DNA of 64,000 nucleotides from Fimenecus sp045545735 (GTDB taxonomy: Bacteria; Bacillota; Clostridia; Oscillospirales; Acutalibacteraceae), in assembly GCA_045545735.1 (NCBI GenBank), contig JAZQBM010000003.1:1-64000 (forward strand). Direction: 5' to 3'. Below are positions 8,025-16,738 of this stretch, one piece after another. A model generated the notes under the pieces. The model did no database searches. It had not been told where the DNA came from and was given only the letters and a program-made list of their open reading frames with translations. A program made the position numbers and the translations under genes. Each line of letters begins with the position of its first letter. The first letter of the stretch is position 1.

Positions 8025-10049
8025 TTAATCTTCAAAAGTTACTTCAAACAAGTAATCAAGGTTATCATTTTTGTGAGTTTCGTTAACATAAACATCAAGG
8101 ATACTCTTATTTAATGGCATATAACTTTCATTCTCAATATACAATATTTCTTGTGCGTTATCAGACAACAAATATGATAACACATACATGGATGCATATT
8201 GATGGCTATCATCATCATTTTCATTTACGCCCCATACTTCTACAGGAGCAAAATTATAGTTATAATCAGGATATGGCATCATTGTAAGCCAGTTAATCCC
8301 TGTTTTTTCAGTTAATAAGCTTGATTCATAACCATATTTTATAATTGGCAAATCTGATAATTTTCCAACATAAGCAAGGGCTTTCTCACCTACAAAAGCA
8401 ATCATAGGGTCCTTGTAGATTCTTTCAGCATCAACTCTTGCTTCAGCCATACACGAGTTACTTACAACTATAGTTGTCATATCTTTTCCATTAATAAGAT
8501 TTTTTGCTACTGAATTAAGGCTACCCACACTATTTGCATTATATAATTCGTTGTTCTTATCAAACTTTCTGTTAACATAAAGAACATCACAATTGGCTGA
8601 TATCGGCAACTCATATTTATAGTTGTTAATTTCGTTGCCTAATGCGTAATTATCTTTGATAAGTTTATTCTTAGCCCATTTCAAATCAGCTCTGTCATAA
8701 TCGTTATTAGCCAAATCAGTTCTGTAAACATCAGGCATTTCATCATTTTCATAGGCTTCTTGCAATGTTTCAGCATACTTATATTCTGAAACATATACAA
8801 GCTCAACATTTATTTCAGCTTCAAGTTTTTTCTTACTTGTACTTCCGTCTAAATCTTTTTGAAAATTATCAAATACCGAATTATAGAGTTCTTTTGTTTG
8901 CTCTTCATTGGTTGAATATGGTATCCATATTTCTACTGTTGTATCTTGTTTTATGTATTTATTCAGATTTACTTCACTGTTAGCACCTCTGAACACTAAT
9001 CCTAAGCATATACACAAAGCCATTACCACCGCAACTGTTGCAGATGATAAAACTGTCTTTAATTTTCGGTTTTTCTTCTCCTCATCAGGAGTTCTAAAAA
9101 CTTTTCCGTTAAGTCCTGCTTTGAAATCTTTAACACTTTTTATTCTTAAATTTTTGTCAAGTGCCATTGCACGCAAGCACAAGTTGTTAAGATGCTTTGG
9201 AATATCACTCTTGATTTTCGTTGGTTCTTCAAGCATATCTTTTTCTGCTCTGTCAAGAGATTCTTCCGGCAACACCCCTGTTAACATTTTATAAAGCATT
9301 GCACCTAAAGAATACATATCTGTATATTCGCCTATTGGGGAATTGCTTTGATATTGTTCAATCGGAGAATATCCCACTTTAACAACTATTTCTTCATTTA
9401 CTTCTCTTTCATTAGGGCGTATTGCTGCACCAAAATCAAAAATTACAATTCTATCATCAACTGTAAGCATTACATTGTCAGGGGTAACATCACGATGAAT
9501 AAAACCTGCATCATGAATATCTTTTAATCCGTCAAGGATTCCATTAGTGATTTCAACTGCAGTATCTGTATCCAAACATTCGCCATTTTGTTTTATAAAA
9601 TTCTTTAAATCAATACCATCAAGGTATTCCATTATATAATAAACGGTATTATTTTCTTCAAAATAACCAAACACCTTTACAATGTTTTTGTTATTGAAAA
9701 ATTTACCCGTGATTTTTGCCTCTTTAATAAAATTATTTTTTCCTTTTTCAAACTCTTCTTTTTTATGAACAATTAATGTTTTTGTACCGGGAACACGAGT
9801 TGATATTGTATTAGGAAAATACTCTTTAATTGCAAGAATCTGATTCAATTGGGTATCAAAAACCTTATAAGTAATGCCAAATCCGCCAAATCCCAATTGT
9901 TCTCCTACTAAATATCTATTATTCAACATAGTTCCCACGCTTAAACCGTGATGAACTCGTTTTTCTTCCTGCTGTATTCTGCCACAATAAGAACATCTTT
10001 CACTACTGTTCAATGACTTAAAGCACGATATACAAAAATTGTGTTCCAT
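8025..10049 (-). CDS. Ser/Thr protein kinase fused to an extracellular solute-binding-protein-like domain
   Basis: I take the start at 10049, ten bases after an AGGGG ribosome site. A longer frame from 10106 would begin inside a hairpin. The 674 residues comprise a zinc ribbon (C6, C9, C19, C22), then a kinase domain with G-F-G-G-F-G (53-58), A-I-K with K75, H-R-D-V-T-P-D-N with D187, and D-F-G (205-207). A membrane helix lies at about 332-354. The outer 320 residues have T-V-E-I-W-I-P-Y, then L-x-E-A-Y-E-N-D-E-M-P-D-V-Y and V-L-Y-V-N. This resembles a family 1 (maltose-type) solute-binding fold without a lipobox. The kinase may sense a small ligand directly. The catalytic-loop lysine is replaced by Thr. 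Confidence 0.88.
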   Translation of the reverse strand: MEHNFCISCFKSLNSSERCSYCGRIQQEEKRVHHGLSVGTMLNNRYLVGEQLGFGGFGITYKVFDTQLNQILAIKEYFPNTISTRVPGTKTLIVHKKEEFEKGKNNFIKEAKITGKFFNNKNIVKVFGYFEENNTVYYIMEYLDGIDLKNFIKQNGECLDTDTAVEITNGILDGLKDIHDAGFIHRDVTPDNVMLTVDDRIVIFDFGAAIRPNEREVNEEIVVKVGYSPIEQYQSNSPIGEYTDMYSLGAMLYKMLTGVLPEESLDRAEKDMLEEPTKIKSDIPKHLNNLCLRAMALDKNLRIKSVKDFKAGLNGKVFRTPDEEKKNRKLKTVLSSATVAVVMALCICLGLVFRGANSEVNLNKYIKQDTTVEIWIPYSTNEEQTKELYNSVFDNFQKDLDGSTSKKKLEAEINVELVYVSEYKYAETLQEAYENDEMPDVYRTDLANNDYDRADLKWAKNKLIKDNYALGNEINNYKYELPISANCDVLYVNRKFDKNNELYNANSVGSLNSVAKNLINGKDMTTIVVSNSCMAEARVDAERIYKDPMIAFVGEKALAYVGKLSDLPIIKYGYESSLLTEKTGINWLTMMPYPDYNYNFAPVEVWGVNENDDDSHQYASMYVLSYLLSDNAQEILYIENESYMPLNKSILDVYVNETHKNDNLDYLFEVTFED

Positions 10050-10072
10050 ATTCTTCATTCCCCTAAAAGCGT

Positions 10073-10106
10073 TATATGACCTCCCGAACAAAATCCGGGA
10101 AGTCAT
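10073..10106 (-). promoter_or_regulatory. Intercistronic hairpin ahead of the fused kinase gene
   Basis: TATGACCTCCCG and CGGGAAGTCATA form a stem of about 13 pairs with one mismatch around an A/T loop. No clear T run follows in the minus direction, so an RNA-processing or stability element, or partial terminator, is likelier than full termination. Confidence 0.5.
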
Positions 10107-10119
10107 AACTAATTTAATA

Positions 10120-10989
10120 CTAATTCAATCTAAATGCGTTTTTTTCATCGCCAAGTATTATTACAGTGCCACACTCAACAGGTGTTTCAACTTCTCTTAA
10201 AAGTCTTTTACCATTATCAAGGTGTGTACCATTACTTGAATGGTCTGTTACTAAATACATATTGTTCTTATAGTCAAAGTTAACTGTGCAATGCTTACGA
10301 CTTACCTTTTCAGCATTTTCCGAAATTACCACATCACATTGTAATGCATCTCTACCGATTACAATAGGTCTGCCAGAATTATTAAAGAATTCTTCTCCTT
10401 CATACATACCGCAAACACCGACAAGACCAACATCTGTGTCGGAAATTGTAATATCATCACTTGCTTTTGGTGATTTTACAAGTAAAAGAATTGTAAATAC
10501 AATTGCTGTAATAGCTGCAATCACTTGAATATAGTAACCCCAGCCAAGCGTTATAACTGTAACATCTTCCTGATGCAGAACTGCCATTCCGATAGCCATA
10601 ATTACGCACATCAATGCAGTATAGGCACTAGAAATCAAAACAATAATTTGACAAGCCTTCATGTTACGATTTTTAGCATAATCGACAAAGCCTTTTACTG
10701 CTGCAATAAGATTGAGAACAAACGGTATTATATATGCTGCAAACAACACAATTACCAACACACTTACTGTTTCATCGTCAAATATTTCGGATAGAATCTC
10801 ACCGAAGCTTACTCCAAGTCGGTCCATTGCTTCAAAAGCATATCCAAGCAATTTGAACAAACCACCTGAAATCTCTCCGAAAAGATAATCAAATTTGAAA
10901 TGGAATAAGCCAAAATATCCAATTGTTACAAGAGTTGAAGCAATTGCCGTAATCAACTGATAAGTTTTAAATTGTTTTTTATTTTCCAT
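10120..10989 (-). CDS. Four-helix membrane protein with cytoplasmic FHA domain
   Basis: The 289-residue protein has four hydrophobic segments in residues 1-170. A C-terminal FHA domain (about 205-285) has I-G-R-D, V-S-R-K-H and S-S-N-G-T-H-L, the residues that contact phosphothreonine. FHA domains bind phosphothreonine peptides, so it is a likely reader of the kinases encoded just downstream. It lies between the DUF4234-FHA gene (15 bases upstream) and the fused kinase gene. The membrane part is not recognised. Confidence 0.88.
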   Translation of the reverse strand: MENKKQFKTYQLITAIASTLVTIGYFGLFHFKFDYLFGEISGGLFKLLGYAFEAMDRLGVSFGEILSEIFDDETVSVLVIVLFAAYIIPFVLNLIAAVKGFVDYAKNRNMKACQIIVLISSAYTALMCVIMAIGMAVLHQEDVTVITLGWGYYIQVIAAITAIVFTILLLVKSPKASDDITISDTDVGLVGVCGMYEGEEFFNNSGRPIVIGRDALQCDVVISENAEKVSRKHCTVNFDYKNNMYLVTDHSSNGTHLDNGKRLLREVETPVECGTVIILGDEKNAFRLN

Positions 10990-11004
10990 CTTCTCAACCT
11001 CGTA

Positions 11005-11787
11005 TTAAGCAAGAACAAAGGCATTCTCTTTATTTTGGCAAAGATAAATTTCTGTTCCCCTTGAAAGTATTGTAGGTTTACCGTTTTCAAGTCTTGAGCC
11101 ATCTTTAAGGAATGAACCATTTGTTGAATAATCAACTACGGTATATGTAGCATCTTTATTCAATTTTACAGATAAGTGCTTGCCGCTGATAGTAGTAATT
11201 TCATTAGGAAAAACAATTGCACACTGTGTTTTATCTCTGCCAAGAACAATTTCACTGCCTAATTCAACAGTTGCTTCTTGACCTAAGTTAACACCTTTAA
11301 TAAAGCGAATTGTACCGGCTGTAATTGTATTACCGCCACCCATAGCTTTCCACTGTATAAGTTTGTTTCTTTCAAGTCCTTCAGGTACATATTTCAATGG
11401 TTTTTCTTCATTAGCCTCAGCGTATTTATTTATATTTGAAATATAAAACACTTCAGCTACAATAAATCCGATACCACACAAGAATAATCCGCCTAAAATA
11501 GACCAAAGAACATACTGAGTTCCGTCATGCTTGATTTTAATTCCATAGCGATATGCATTATCTTCCATTCTATCCATCTGTTGCTTTTTCCAGACTAATG
11601 GATAAATACCAAAAGTTACAAGTCCTAAAAGCCATGCCAACATATAATGCATTTTGTGTTTACCGTCATCATCACAGATTGCATTAACTTCATTACCCAT
11701 ATTAGACTGTGCAACTAAACCATAAATGCCAAGTGTTAAAAAATTAAGCAAAAAATATACAAATATATTTCTTTTCTTTGCTACCAT
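11005..11787 (-). CDS. DUF4234-type membrane protein with FHA domain
   Basis: The first 125 residues have the DUF4234 look: K-K-R-N-I-F-V-Y-F-L-L-N-F-L-T-L-G-I-Y-G, a conserved G-I-Y-P-L-V-W-K, and hydrophobic helices. Residues about 170-258 are an FHA domain with L-G-R-D-K-T-Q-C and S-T-N-G-S-F. The usual S-R-x-H is S-G-K-H here, so the arginine contact is lost and phosphopeptide affinity may differ. The ATG at 11787 follows AGAAGGA. It is part of the minus-strand phosphatase/FHA/kinase operon. Confidence 0.85.
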   Translation of the reverse strand: MVAKKRNIFVYFLLNFLTLGIYGLVAQSNMGNEVNAICDDDGKHKMHYMLAWLLGLVTFGIYPLVWKKQQMDRMEDNAYRYGIKIKHDGTQYVLWSILGGLFLCGIGFIVAEVFYISNINKYAEANEEKPLKYVPEGLERNKLIQWKAMGGGNTITAGTIRFIKGVNLGQEATVELGSEIVLGRDKTQCAIVFPNEITTISGKHLSVKLNKDATYTVVDYSTNGSFLKDGSRLENGKPTILSRGTEIYLCQNKENAFVLA

Positions 11788-11817
11788 TATTATTCCTTCT
11801 CTCTGATTATCAATTGT

Positions 11818-12351
11818 TTATTTGTTTTCTTCCCAACTAAATGTATCTGAACAGAAAGGAACAAATAAAAGCTTACTGTTGCCTAATGAAATAATGTCGT
11901 AAGCCTTGATTTCTTTACTTTCAAGTACAACACTATCGTTAAGATATGCGAGTTCTTTGCTTTCGCCTACTGAAATGAAGAATTTGCCTGATTTCGCGTC
12001 GAAAGTGATTGTTGTATGTTTTACTCTTGATACAGAGTCATCTTTCAATTTAACATCCATATCATCATTTCTACCAATAAAATTACTACTTGCGTGAAGT
12101 CTGAAATCCTTACCATAATCATCACCCTCAACGCATACGAGCCAACCTACAACAGGTTCAACGCCTTTTTTTACCCACACTGGTTTAGTTACAGGGTCAT
12201 TGCTTGGTATTATTTCTCTTTCAGTTGGTGGACAACCTTCATCCTTAACTTGTGCCATTGTTGGAGTGTCGTCTGCTGTACCACACTGTGGGCACTTACC
12301 AAACTTTTCCACATCATAATAATGACCTCTGTCACATCTTGTCAATTTCAT
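11818..12351 (-). CDS. Zinc-ribbon protein with degenerate FHA domain
   Basis: The 177-residue soluble protein starts with a ribbon of the cluster type, C-D-R-G-H-Y-Y-D then C-P-Q-C. Its FHA-like domain (about 70-170) keeps I-G-R-N and V-S-R-V-K-H, but the N-G-T loop is replaced by E-L-A-Y-L-N-D. Phosphothreonine binding may therefore be weak. The ATG at 12351 follows AAAGGAG. Its start overlaps the TGA of a phosphatase-gene remnant (12348-12432), which shows it originally followed a PP2C gene directly. Confidence 0.82.
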   Translation of the reverse strand: MKLTRCDRGHYYDVEKFGKCPQCGTADDTPTMAQVKDEGCPPTEREIIPSNDPVTKPVWVKKGVEPVVGWLVCVEGDDYGKDFRLHASSNFIGRNDDMDVKLKDDSVSRVKHTTITFDAKSGKFFISVGESKELAYLNDSVVLESKEIKAYDIISLGNSKLLFVPFCSDTFSWEENK

Positions 12352-12428
12352 AATAAAATCTCCTTTTGTTTTTTATTGTTATATTTGTAAATTATAACCG
12401 TAGTATTATTCTGACCGTATGGTCGGTT
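12335..12428. repeat. 94-bp direct repeat, copy 1
   Basis: This copy matches 12799-12892 with about six mismatches at a constant 464-base offset. It contains the start of the zinc-ribbon FHA gene and a remnant of a PP2C gene end. Confidence 0.85.
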
Positions 12429-12432
12429 GTTT
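12348..12432 (-). pseudogene. Remnant of a PP2C phosphatase gene 3' end
   Basis: Read on the minus strand this gives N-R-P-Y-G-Q-N-N-T-T-V-I-I-Y followed by K-Y-N-N-K-K-Q-K-E and a stop. The intact PP2C at 12812 ends the same way, and the stop overlaps the next start as ATGA in both places. It is a leftover of a tandem duplication. Confidence 0.8.
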
Positions 12433-12434
12433 GT

Positions 12435-12815
12435 TTAATTTAATGCTTCTTCAATAATTAAATTTAAATCCACATTTTCTACATCACAAGAAAGTACTAT
12501 TCCATCTCCATAACTGAATACTAAAGCAATTTTTGCTCCTTTATAAGCACCCGTGAAATAATAGTATGAATCGAAGCCCTGATGCTTACTAGATAAGACT
12601 CTCCCATAATCATCACTTCTAAGAAAATCCTCTAAACTGTTAAACCGCTCATAATCCAAATCGCACCCCAATCCAACATCGTGCTCAGTATTTCTTTCAC
12701 CATACTTTATTGTAATGTTTGGATTTTGATTAATCTTTTTCAAAATATCAAATAACGATTCCTGGGGATTGAGTTGATAAACTTTAATTTCTCTTTCGCA
12801 TCTTGTTAATTTCAT
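12435..12815 (-). CDS. 126-residue protein of unknown function in a duplicated segment
   Basis: The first residues M-K-L-T-R-C match the start of the zinc-ribbon FHA protein, because both start regions lie in the 94-bp repeat. After that the two proteins diverge and no zinc ribbon follows. The body is soluble, with a C-terminal stretch K-I-A-L-V-F-S-Y-G-D-G-I-V-L-S. I do not recognise it. The ATG overlaps the PP2C stop (12812-12815). It could be a relative of the ribbon proteins that lost its ribbon, or an unrelated gene that gained a start from the duplication. Confidence 0.6.
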   Translation of the reverse strand: MKLTRCEREIKVYQLNPQESLFDILKKINQNPNITIKYGERNTEHDVGLGCDLDYERFNSLEDFLRSDDYGRVLSSKHQGFDSYYYFTGAYKGAKIALVFSYGDGIVLSCDVENVDLNLIIEEALN

Positions 12816-12892
12816 AATATAATCTCTTTTTGTTTTTTATTGTTATATCTGTAAATTATAACCGTAGTATTATCCTGACCGTATGGTCGGTT
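12799..12892. repeat. 94-bp direct repeat, copy 2
   Basis: This copy encodes the real C-terminus of the PP2C gene and the first codons of the 126-residue ORF. It pairs with 12335-12428. Confidence 0.85.
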
Positions 12893-13690
12893 ATCAACAG
12901 CCGTATAAACCAGCATTTTAGCTGCTATTGAAATATTTTCGCGAAATTCATTGATTATCATTACAATGGCTTCTTCACTTAAACTTTTGAATAGCCCATC
13001 GCTACACAAAAGAATTATGTCATCTTCTTGCATAACGAAAGGTTCCTCGTTCATATCAATGAGTTCCACACCATTTATGCCAATGTAACTGATAAGGGCA
13101 TCTTTAGTCTTATCATTATCTGCAAGAACTTGAGTTATCTCGCCCCTTCTAACTCTTTCTTTAAGTTTTTTGTAATAATTATGGTCCTCGTTAAATGCAG
13201 TTATTGTGTTGTTTCTGATAAGATATATACGACTGTCACCAACACTTGCCCAGTACATTTTTTCATTATCAAAAACAGTTGCTACAAAGGTTGCCCCTGC
13301 ATCTAATTTATTGCCGTTTTTATCTTTCAAATTTGCAACAAGACCATCAATTTTGTAAATCTCTTCACGCAAAAAATTTGGTATTGTTTTGGCTTCATCA
13401 TTATAAAAATCCGTTATTGTTGTTTCAACACATACTCGACTCGCAATCTCTCCGCCCTCAAGACCACCCATACCGTCTGAAAGGACGCAAATATTACATT
13501 TATTATTATCAAACAATTCAAGAACCGGAATTGCAAAGGAGTCCTGTTGGTACGCTCTTGTTCCTATGTGTGTATAACAAGCAAGATTTTGCCCGTTTAG
13601 ATTTTCGGTCACGGCATATTGCTCACGCACTTTATTAAAACATTTAATTTCTTTTTTCAATCGTCTCTTGTTTTTTCTTACGCCTGACAT
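12812..13690 (-). CDS. PP2C-family Ser/Thr protein phosphatase
   Basis: The 292-residue soluble protein shows the PPM motifs in order: R-A-Y-Q-Q-D, L-S-D-G-M-G-G with G-G-E-I-A-S, S-V-G-D-S-R-I-Y, C-S-D-G-L-F, and G-Q-D-N-T-T-V-I-I. The aspartates would hold the two metal ions that hydrolyse phosphoserine/threonine. It is the natural counterpart of the kinases in the same operon. The basic N-terminal tail (K-N-K-R-R-L-K-K) is unusual and could contact membrane or protein. The ATG at 13690 follows AGGAG. It is the second phosphatase of the cluster. Confidence 0.93.
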   Translation of the reverse strand: MSGVRKNKRRLKKEIKCFNKVREQYAVTENLNGQNLACYTHIGTRAYQQDSFAIPVLELFDNNKCNICVLSDGMGGLEGGEIASRVCVETTITDFYNDEAKTIPNFLREEIYKIDGLVANLKDKNGNKLDAGATFVATVFDNEKMYWASVGDSRIYLIRNNTITAFNEDHNYYKKLKERVRRGEITQVLADNDKTKDALISYIGINGVELIDMNEEPFVMQEDDIILLCSDGLFKSLSEEAIVMIINEFRENISIAAKMLVYTAVDNRPYGQDNTTVIIYRYNNKKQKEIIL

Positions 13691-13694
13691 TTGC

Positions 13695-14204
13695 TTACTC
13701 CTGAAAAATCACTGTAATAGTCGTATTCCCTGCAAATATTCGGTCCCTGTTTTTTAATTCTTTAGACTCAATCAGTTTTATTCCGTTCAAATATGTACCA
13801 TTTGTAGAATTCATATCTGTAATTATGTACTTTTTCTTCTGCTTTTGAATACAAAAATGGTAACGTGACATTTTAGAATCATTAAAGACAATATCACAAA
13901 AATCTGCTCTGCCACATACAACCTTATTTGTAATTAAATAATCAAATCGTTTATCGTTGGCGTTGTTCTCAACTATGAATGATATATGTTTATTCTTTTT
14001 ACTCTTTATAACTACGTACTCTTTTTCATCTAATATATCAACTATAATTTTTTCTTTTTTCTTATTTTTCCCTTTTTTAACAATCATTACAAAAAGAATA
14101 GTTATGGTTACAAGTACCACAATAAATATTAAAATTAAATACCAATATTCTATGAATATATTAAATATTTTTTGCACATCAAATAATTCTTTAAGCCTTT
14201 CCAT
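13695..14204 (-). CDS. Single-helix membrane protein with FHA domain
   Basis: I prefer the ATG at 14204 to a TTG one codon earlier. The protein has one membrane helix (about 17-40), a basic stretch K-K-G-K-N-K-K-K-E-K, and a full FHA domain in the last 100 residues. The domain has C-G-R-A, M-S-R-Y-H, and N-S-T-N-G-T-Y-L-N-G. All phosphothreonine-contact residues look intact, so this is a good candidate reader of kinase output at the membrane. It sits between the two PP2C genes with almost no spacing. Confidence 0.88.
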   Translation of the reverse strand: MERLKELFDVQKIFNIFIEYWYLILIFIVVLVTITILFVMIVKKGKNKKKEKIIVDILDEKEYVVIKSKKNKHISFIVENNANDKRFDYLITNKVVCGRADFCDIVFNDSKMSRYHFCIQKQKKKYIITDMNSTNGTYLNGIKLIESKELKNRDRIFAGNTTITVIFQE

Positions 14205-14208
14205 CAAC

Positions 14209-14949
14209 TTAAACTCCTTTGACTTTTACCAAAATTGCAGAATAGTTATCCATATTTTTACCCTTACCATTTTTCAATACAGTTTCACACATTTTTTCTA
14301 TTTGTTCTTTTGTAGAAATTCTTTTTTTCAGGATTTTCTGTATTTCTTTTTCGGTAATCCATTCCCAAAATCCATCGCTACACATAAGAAAGCTCATACC
14401 ATTTTCTGCTTGTAAATCTTGTACATCTATCTGATATTTAGGACAAGTATCATCCCACTCATTACCCATACATCTTAATAACCTGTTTCTGTCTTCATGA
14501 TGACGGATATCTTTTTCCTTTATCTCTCCTGAAAGCACTAACATTTGTGGTACACTATGGTCTAATGTACGAGAAACAATTTTTCCTTTTTTGATAAAAT
14601 ATAGTCTTGAGTCTCCTATATGACCATAGTTGATTTTATCATCTTTAATATACAGTACAACTGCCGTAGTTTTCATTGAAGTGCTTGCATACTGGCGTTC
14701 TTGATGTTCAAGTAACGATTTTTGAGCTTCAATAAAGCACTTATCAATAAAGTTATCCAAACAATTATTTTTAAACAATGAAGTGATTGTTTCAGCGACA
14801 AGTTTTGATGCAACATCCCCACCACCATGTCCGCCAAGACCATCTGCTAAAACAAAAACATAATTGCCATCAGAGTGAGCCTCACAAACAAAATCTTCGT
14901 TAATTAAACGCTCCCCTTTATCAGTAAACATTACAAAATCAATAAGCAT
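14209..14949 (-). CDS. PP2C-family Ser/Thr protein phosphatase, first gene of the operon
   Basis: The 246-residue protein has the PPM motifs D-K-G-x-R-x-x-N-E-D, L-A-D-G-L-G-G with G-G-D-V-A-S, H-I-G-D-S-R-L-Y, C-S-D-G-F, and a final N-M-D-N-Y-S-A-I-L-V. This is close to the PrpC/Stp type that opposes PknB/PrkC-type kinases. The ATG at 14949 is chosen over an upstream TTG (14961); neither has a strong ribosome site. It heads the minus-strand operon, divergent from the LRR gene at 15216. Confidence 0.92.
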   Translation of the reverse strand: MLIDFVMFTDKGERLINEDFVCEAHSDGNYVFVLADGLGGHGGGDVASKLVAETITSLFKNNCLDNFIDKCFIEAQKSLLEHQERQYASTSMKTTAVVLYIKDDKINYGHIGDSRLYFIKKGKIVSRTLDHSVPQMLVLSGEIKEKDIRHHEDRNRLLRCMGNEWDDTCPKYQIDVQDLQAENGMSFLMCSDGFWEWITEKEIQKILKKRISTKEQIEKMCETVLKNGKGKNMDNYSAILVKVKGV

Positions 14950-15148
14950 AACCGACACCAAAAAAACAATTATAGATTTTAAATATTTTAGTACTTATAA
15001 GTTTACATCTGCGTTTTTTCACAAAACTCTCCTCTTTTTTGTAAGAAAAATTCTAGTACAAACTATTCAAGTATATTAACCTAATAAACACACTAATCGG
15101 ACAACGATGATATCTGCTGACAGCATACTGTTTTTTCTTTATAATCAC

Positions 15149-15177
15149 TTGCAAAAATTGTCAAAATTATGTATCCT
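15149..15177 (+). promoter_or_regulatory. Possible promoter for the plus-strand LRR/XRE/kinase operon
   Basis: TTGCAA (15149-15154) and TATCCT (15172-15177) are spaced by 17 bases, 38 bases before the start codon. The -10 box is weak. The rest of the 266-base divergent gap (14950-15215) shows no other feature I can support. Confidence 0.35.
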
Positions 15178-15215
15178 ATATGTATATAGTTTGTTAGCGT
15201 ATTGGGGTGGATATT

Positions 15216-16727
15216 TTGAAAGCATGTCCGTTTTGTGGAGCTAAAATTCCAGAAGAATCAATATATTGTCTTAGCTGTTCATCTGTGTTGAATGAGAGAC
15301 AATCATTTCCTGTAATTAAAGTTAAGGATAAAAAGAAAAAGACAATTGCAGTTATACCACGCAAAAAATTTATGGGTATTATTGCGATTGTTTTGTCTGT
15401 TGTAATAATGTTATCTTCTTGTATTTTTGCTATCAAGTCCACAAGAAATAATGGAGCAAACATAGAAAAGCCTGAAACTACTTTGGCTCCTGTTACAGAA
15501 GAAAATGGTGAGAGCGTTACAAACGAAAATGGCGAACAAGTTTTTGAAGTCATAGAAGTAACCGACACCACCACAGAGAAACAAGGACTTTTAGATAAGT
15601 TATTCAGTAAAGATGAAACTGAAACAATTGACGCCTCATCTGAAACTACCACAAAGAAACCAAGTATATTAGATAAACTTTTTGGTGATGAAACAACTAC
15701 CTCACCTACTACTACGGAGCCAGAGGCAACTACAAGCACAACAACTACAGCAGAAACTACGACCAACCAAACAGAGACTTCAAGCACAACATCCACTACA
15801 GAAAGCACAACTATATCAAGTTCACAAAGTAATGCGGAAGATTTTGAATATGTGGAATACAGCTCAAACAAAATGCATTTATCTATCACAAAATATAACG
15901 GAAACGATGAACACGTGGTCATTCCTGCAACTTACGATGGCAAATTTATTGTTGAAATAAAAAAAGAAACATTCAAAGATAATGATAAAGTAAAAACAAT
16001 TACTTTTGCAGATGATGAAGACAGACCTTATCTTTGGATTAACAGCCATTGTTTCTCTAATTGCCCTAATCTTCATACAATCAATATGCCCGATGAAAAT
16101 CTGGGCATAAACGCCGGATTTGCGCAAAAATGCTACTCTATGAAAACCATAATATTGAAAAACAGTCAGTATAGATTCGATAACGGAGGATTGTATGCAG
16201 GTAATGGCCGCCTTTGGGAATTGAGATATATGTGTCCCGCAGCAGCACCTGAAATATTTCATATTCCAAGCTGGTGTGCTGGCATTGACAGTGCCTCTAA
16301 CCTTTCGGAATGCACTAATTTAAGAGTAATCTATTGTCATGAATATGTAAGTATTTTCCCACACCAAACAATTGTACCATCTAATCTTGAAGCTATATAT
16401 GTTGATGATAATAATCAAAACGGTTACGATGTCAACGGAATTGCATTTAAGCTTAACAGTAGCGATGGAAGATACATTTGCACATATCCACCTAAAAACA
16501 CTACTAAAGATTTCACCTTACCTGACAATTCTGTATTATATTCTCAGTATGTTAAAAATCCTTATCTTGAGACTTTAAGGGTTGAGGAAACTGCTGAGTT
16601 ATTTAGTCCCACACATATAGTAAGCAAATGGGCTTTCACAAATCTAAAAACAATTTACATAAAAAGTGGTCACAAAAACGAAGCTACAATTAAAAAAGAT
16701 TTTTACGGAACTGTTTATACATATTAA
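15216..16727 (+). CDS. Zinc-ribbon membrane protein with Thr-rich stalk and BspA-type leucine-rich repeats
   Basis: I choose the TTG at 15216, six bases after GGGGTGG, over an in-frame GTG at 15207. The protein has a zinc ribbon (C4, C7, C18, C21), a basic stretch, one membrane helix (about 47-69), and a long linker rich in Thr/Glu (75-205). An outer LRR_5/BspA-like domain follows (A-F or C-F-x-N-C-P-N-L-x-T-I patterns). The ribbon-inside, repeats-outside layout mirrors the two large kinases but without a kinase domain. It is the first gene of a plus-strand unit with an XRE-like protein and a soluble kinase. It is probably a surface receptor or adhesin tied to the system. Confidence 0.82.
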   Translation: MKACPFCGAKIPEESIYCLSCSSVLNERQSFPVIKVKDKKKKTIAVIPRKKFMGIIAIVLSVVIMLSSCIFAIKSTRNNGANIEKPETTLAPVTEENGESVTNENGEQVFEVIEVTDTTTEKQGLLDKLFSKDETETIDASSETTTKKPSILDKLFGDETTTSPTTTEPEATTSTTTTAETTTNQTETSSTTSTTESTTISSSQSNAEDFEYVEYSSNKMHLSITKYNGNDEHVVIPATYDGKFIVEIKKETFKDNDKVKTITFADDEDRPYLWINSHCFSNCPNLHTINMPDENLGINAGFAQKCYSMKTIILKNSQYRFDNGGLYAGNGRLWELRYMCPAAAPEIFHIPSWCAGIDSASNLSECTNLRVIYCHEYVSIFPHQTIVPSNLEAIYVDDNNQNGYDVNGIAFKLNSSDGRYICTYPPKNTTKDFTLPDNSVLYSQYVKNPYLETLRVEETAELFSPTHIVSKWAFTNLKTIYIKSGHKNEATIKKDFYGTVYTY

Positions 16728-16738
16728 GAGGTGTTATT

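Noticed and set aside
15194..15922. Minus-strand ORF with many Val and Ser residues
   Set aside because: It is the shadow of the Thr-rich stalk of the LRR protein at 15216, which has a ribosome site, a zinc ribbon and a membrane helix.
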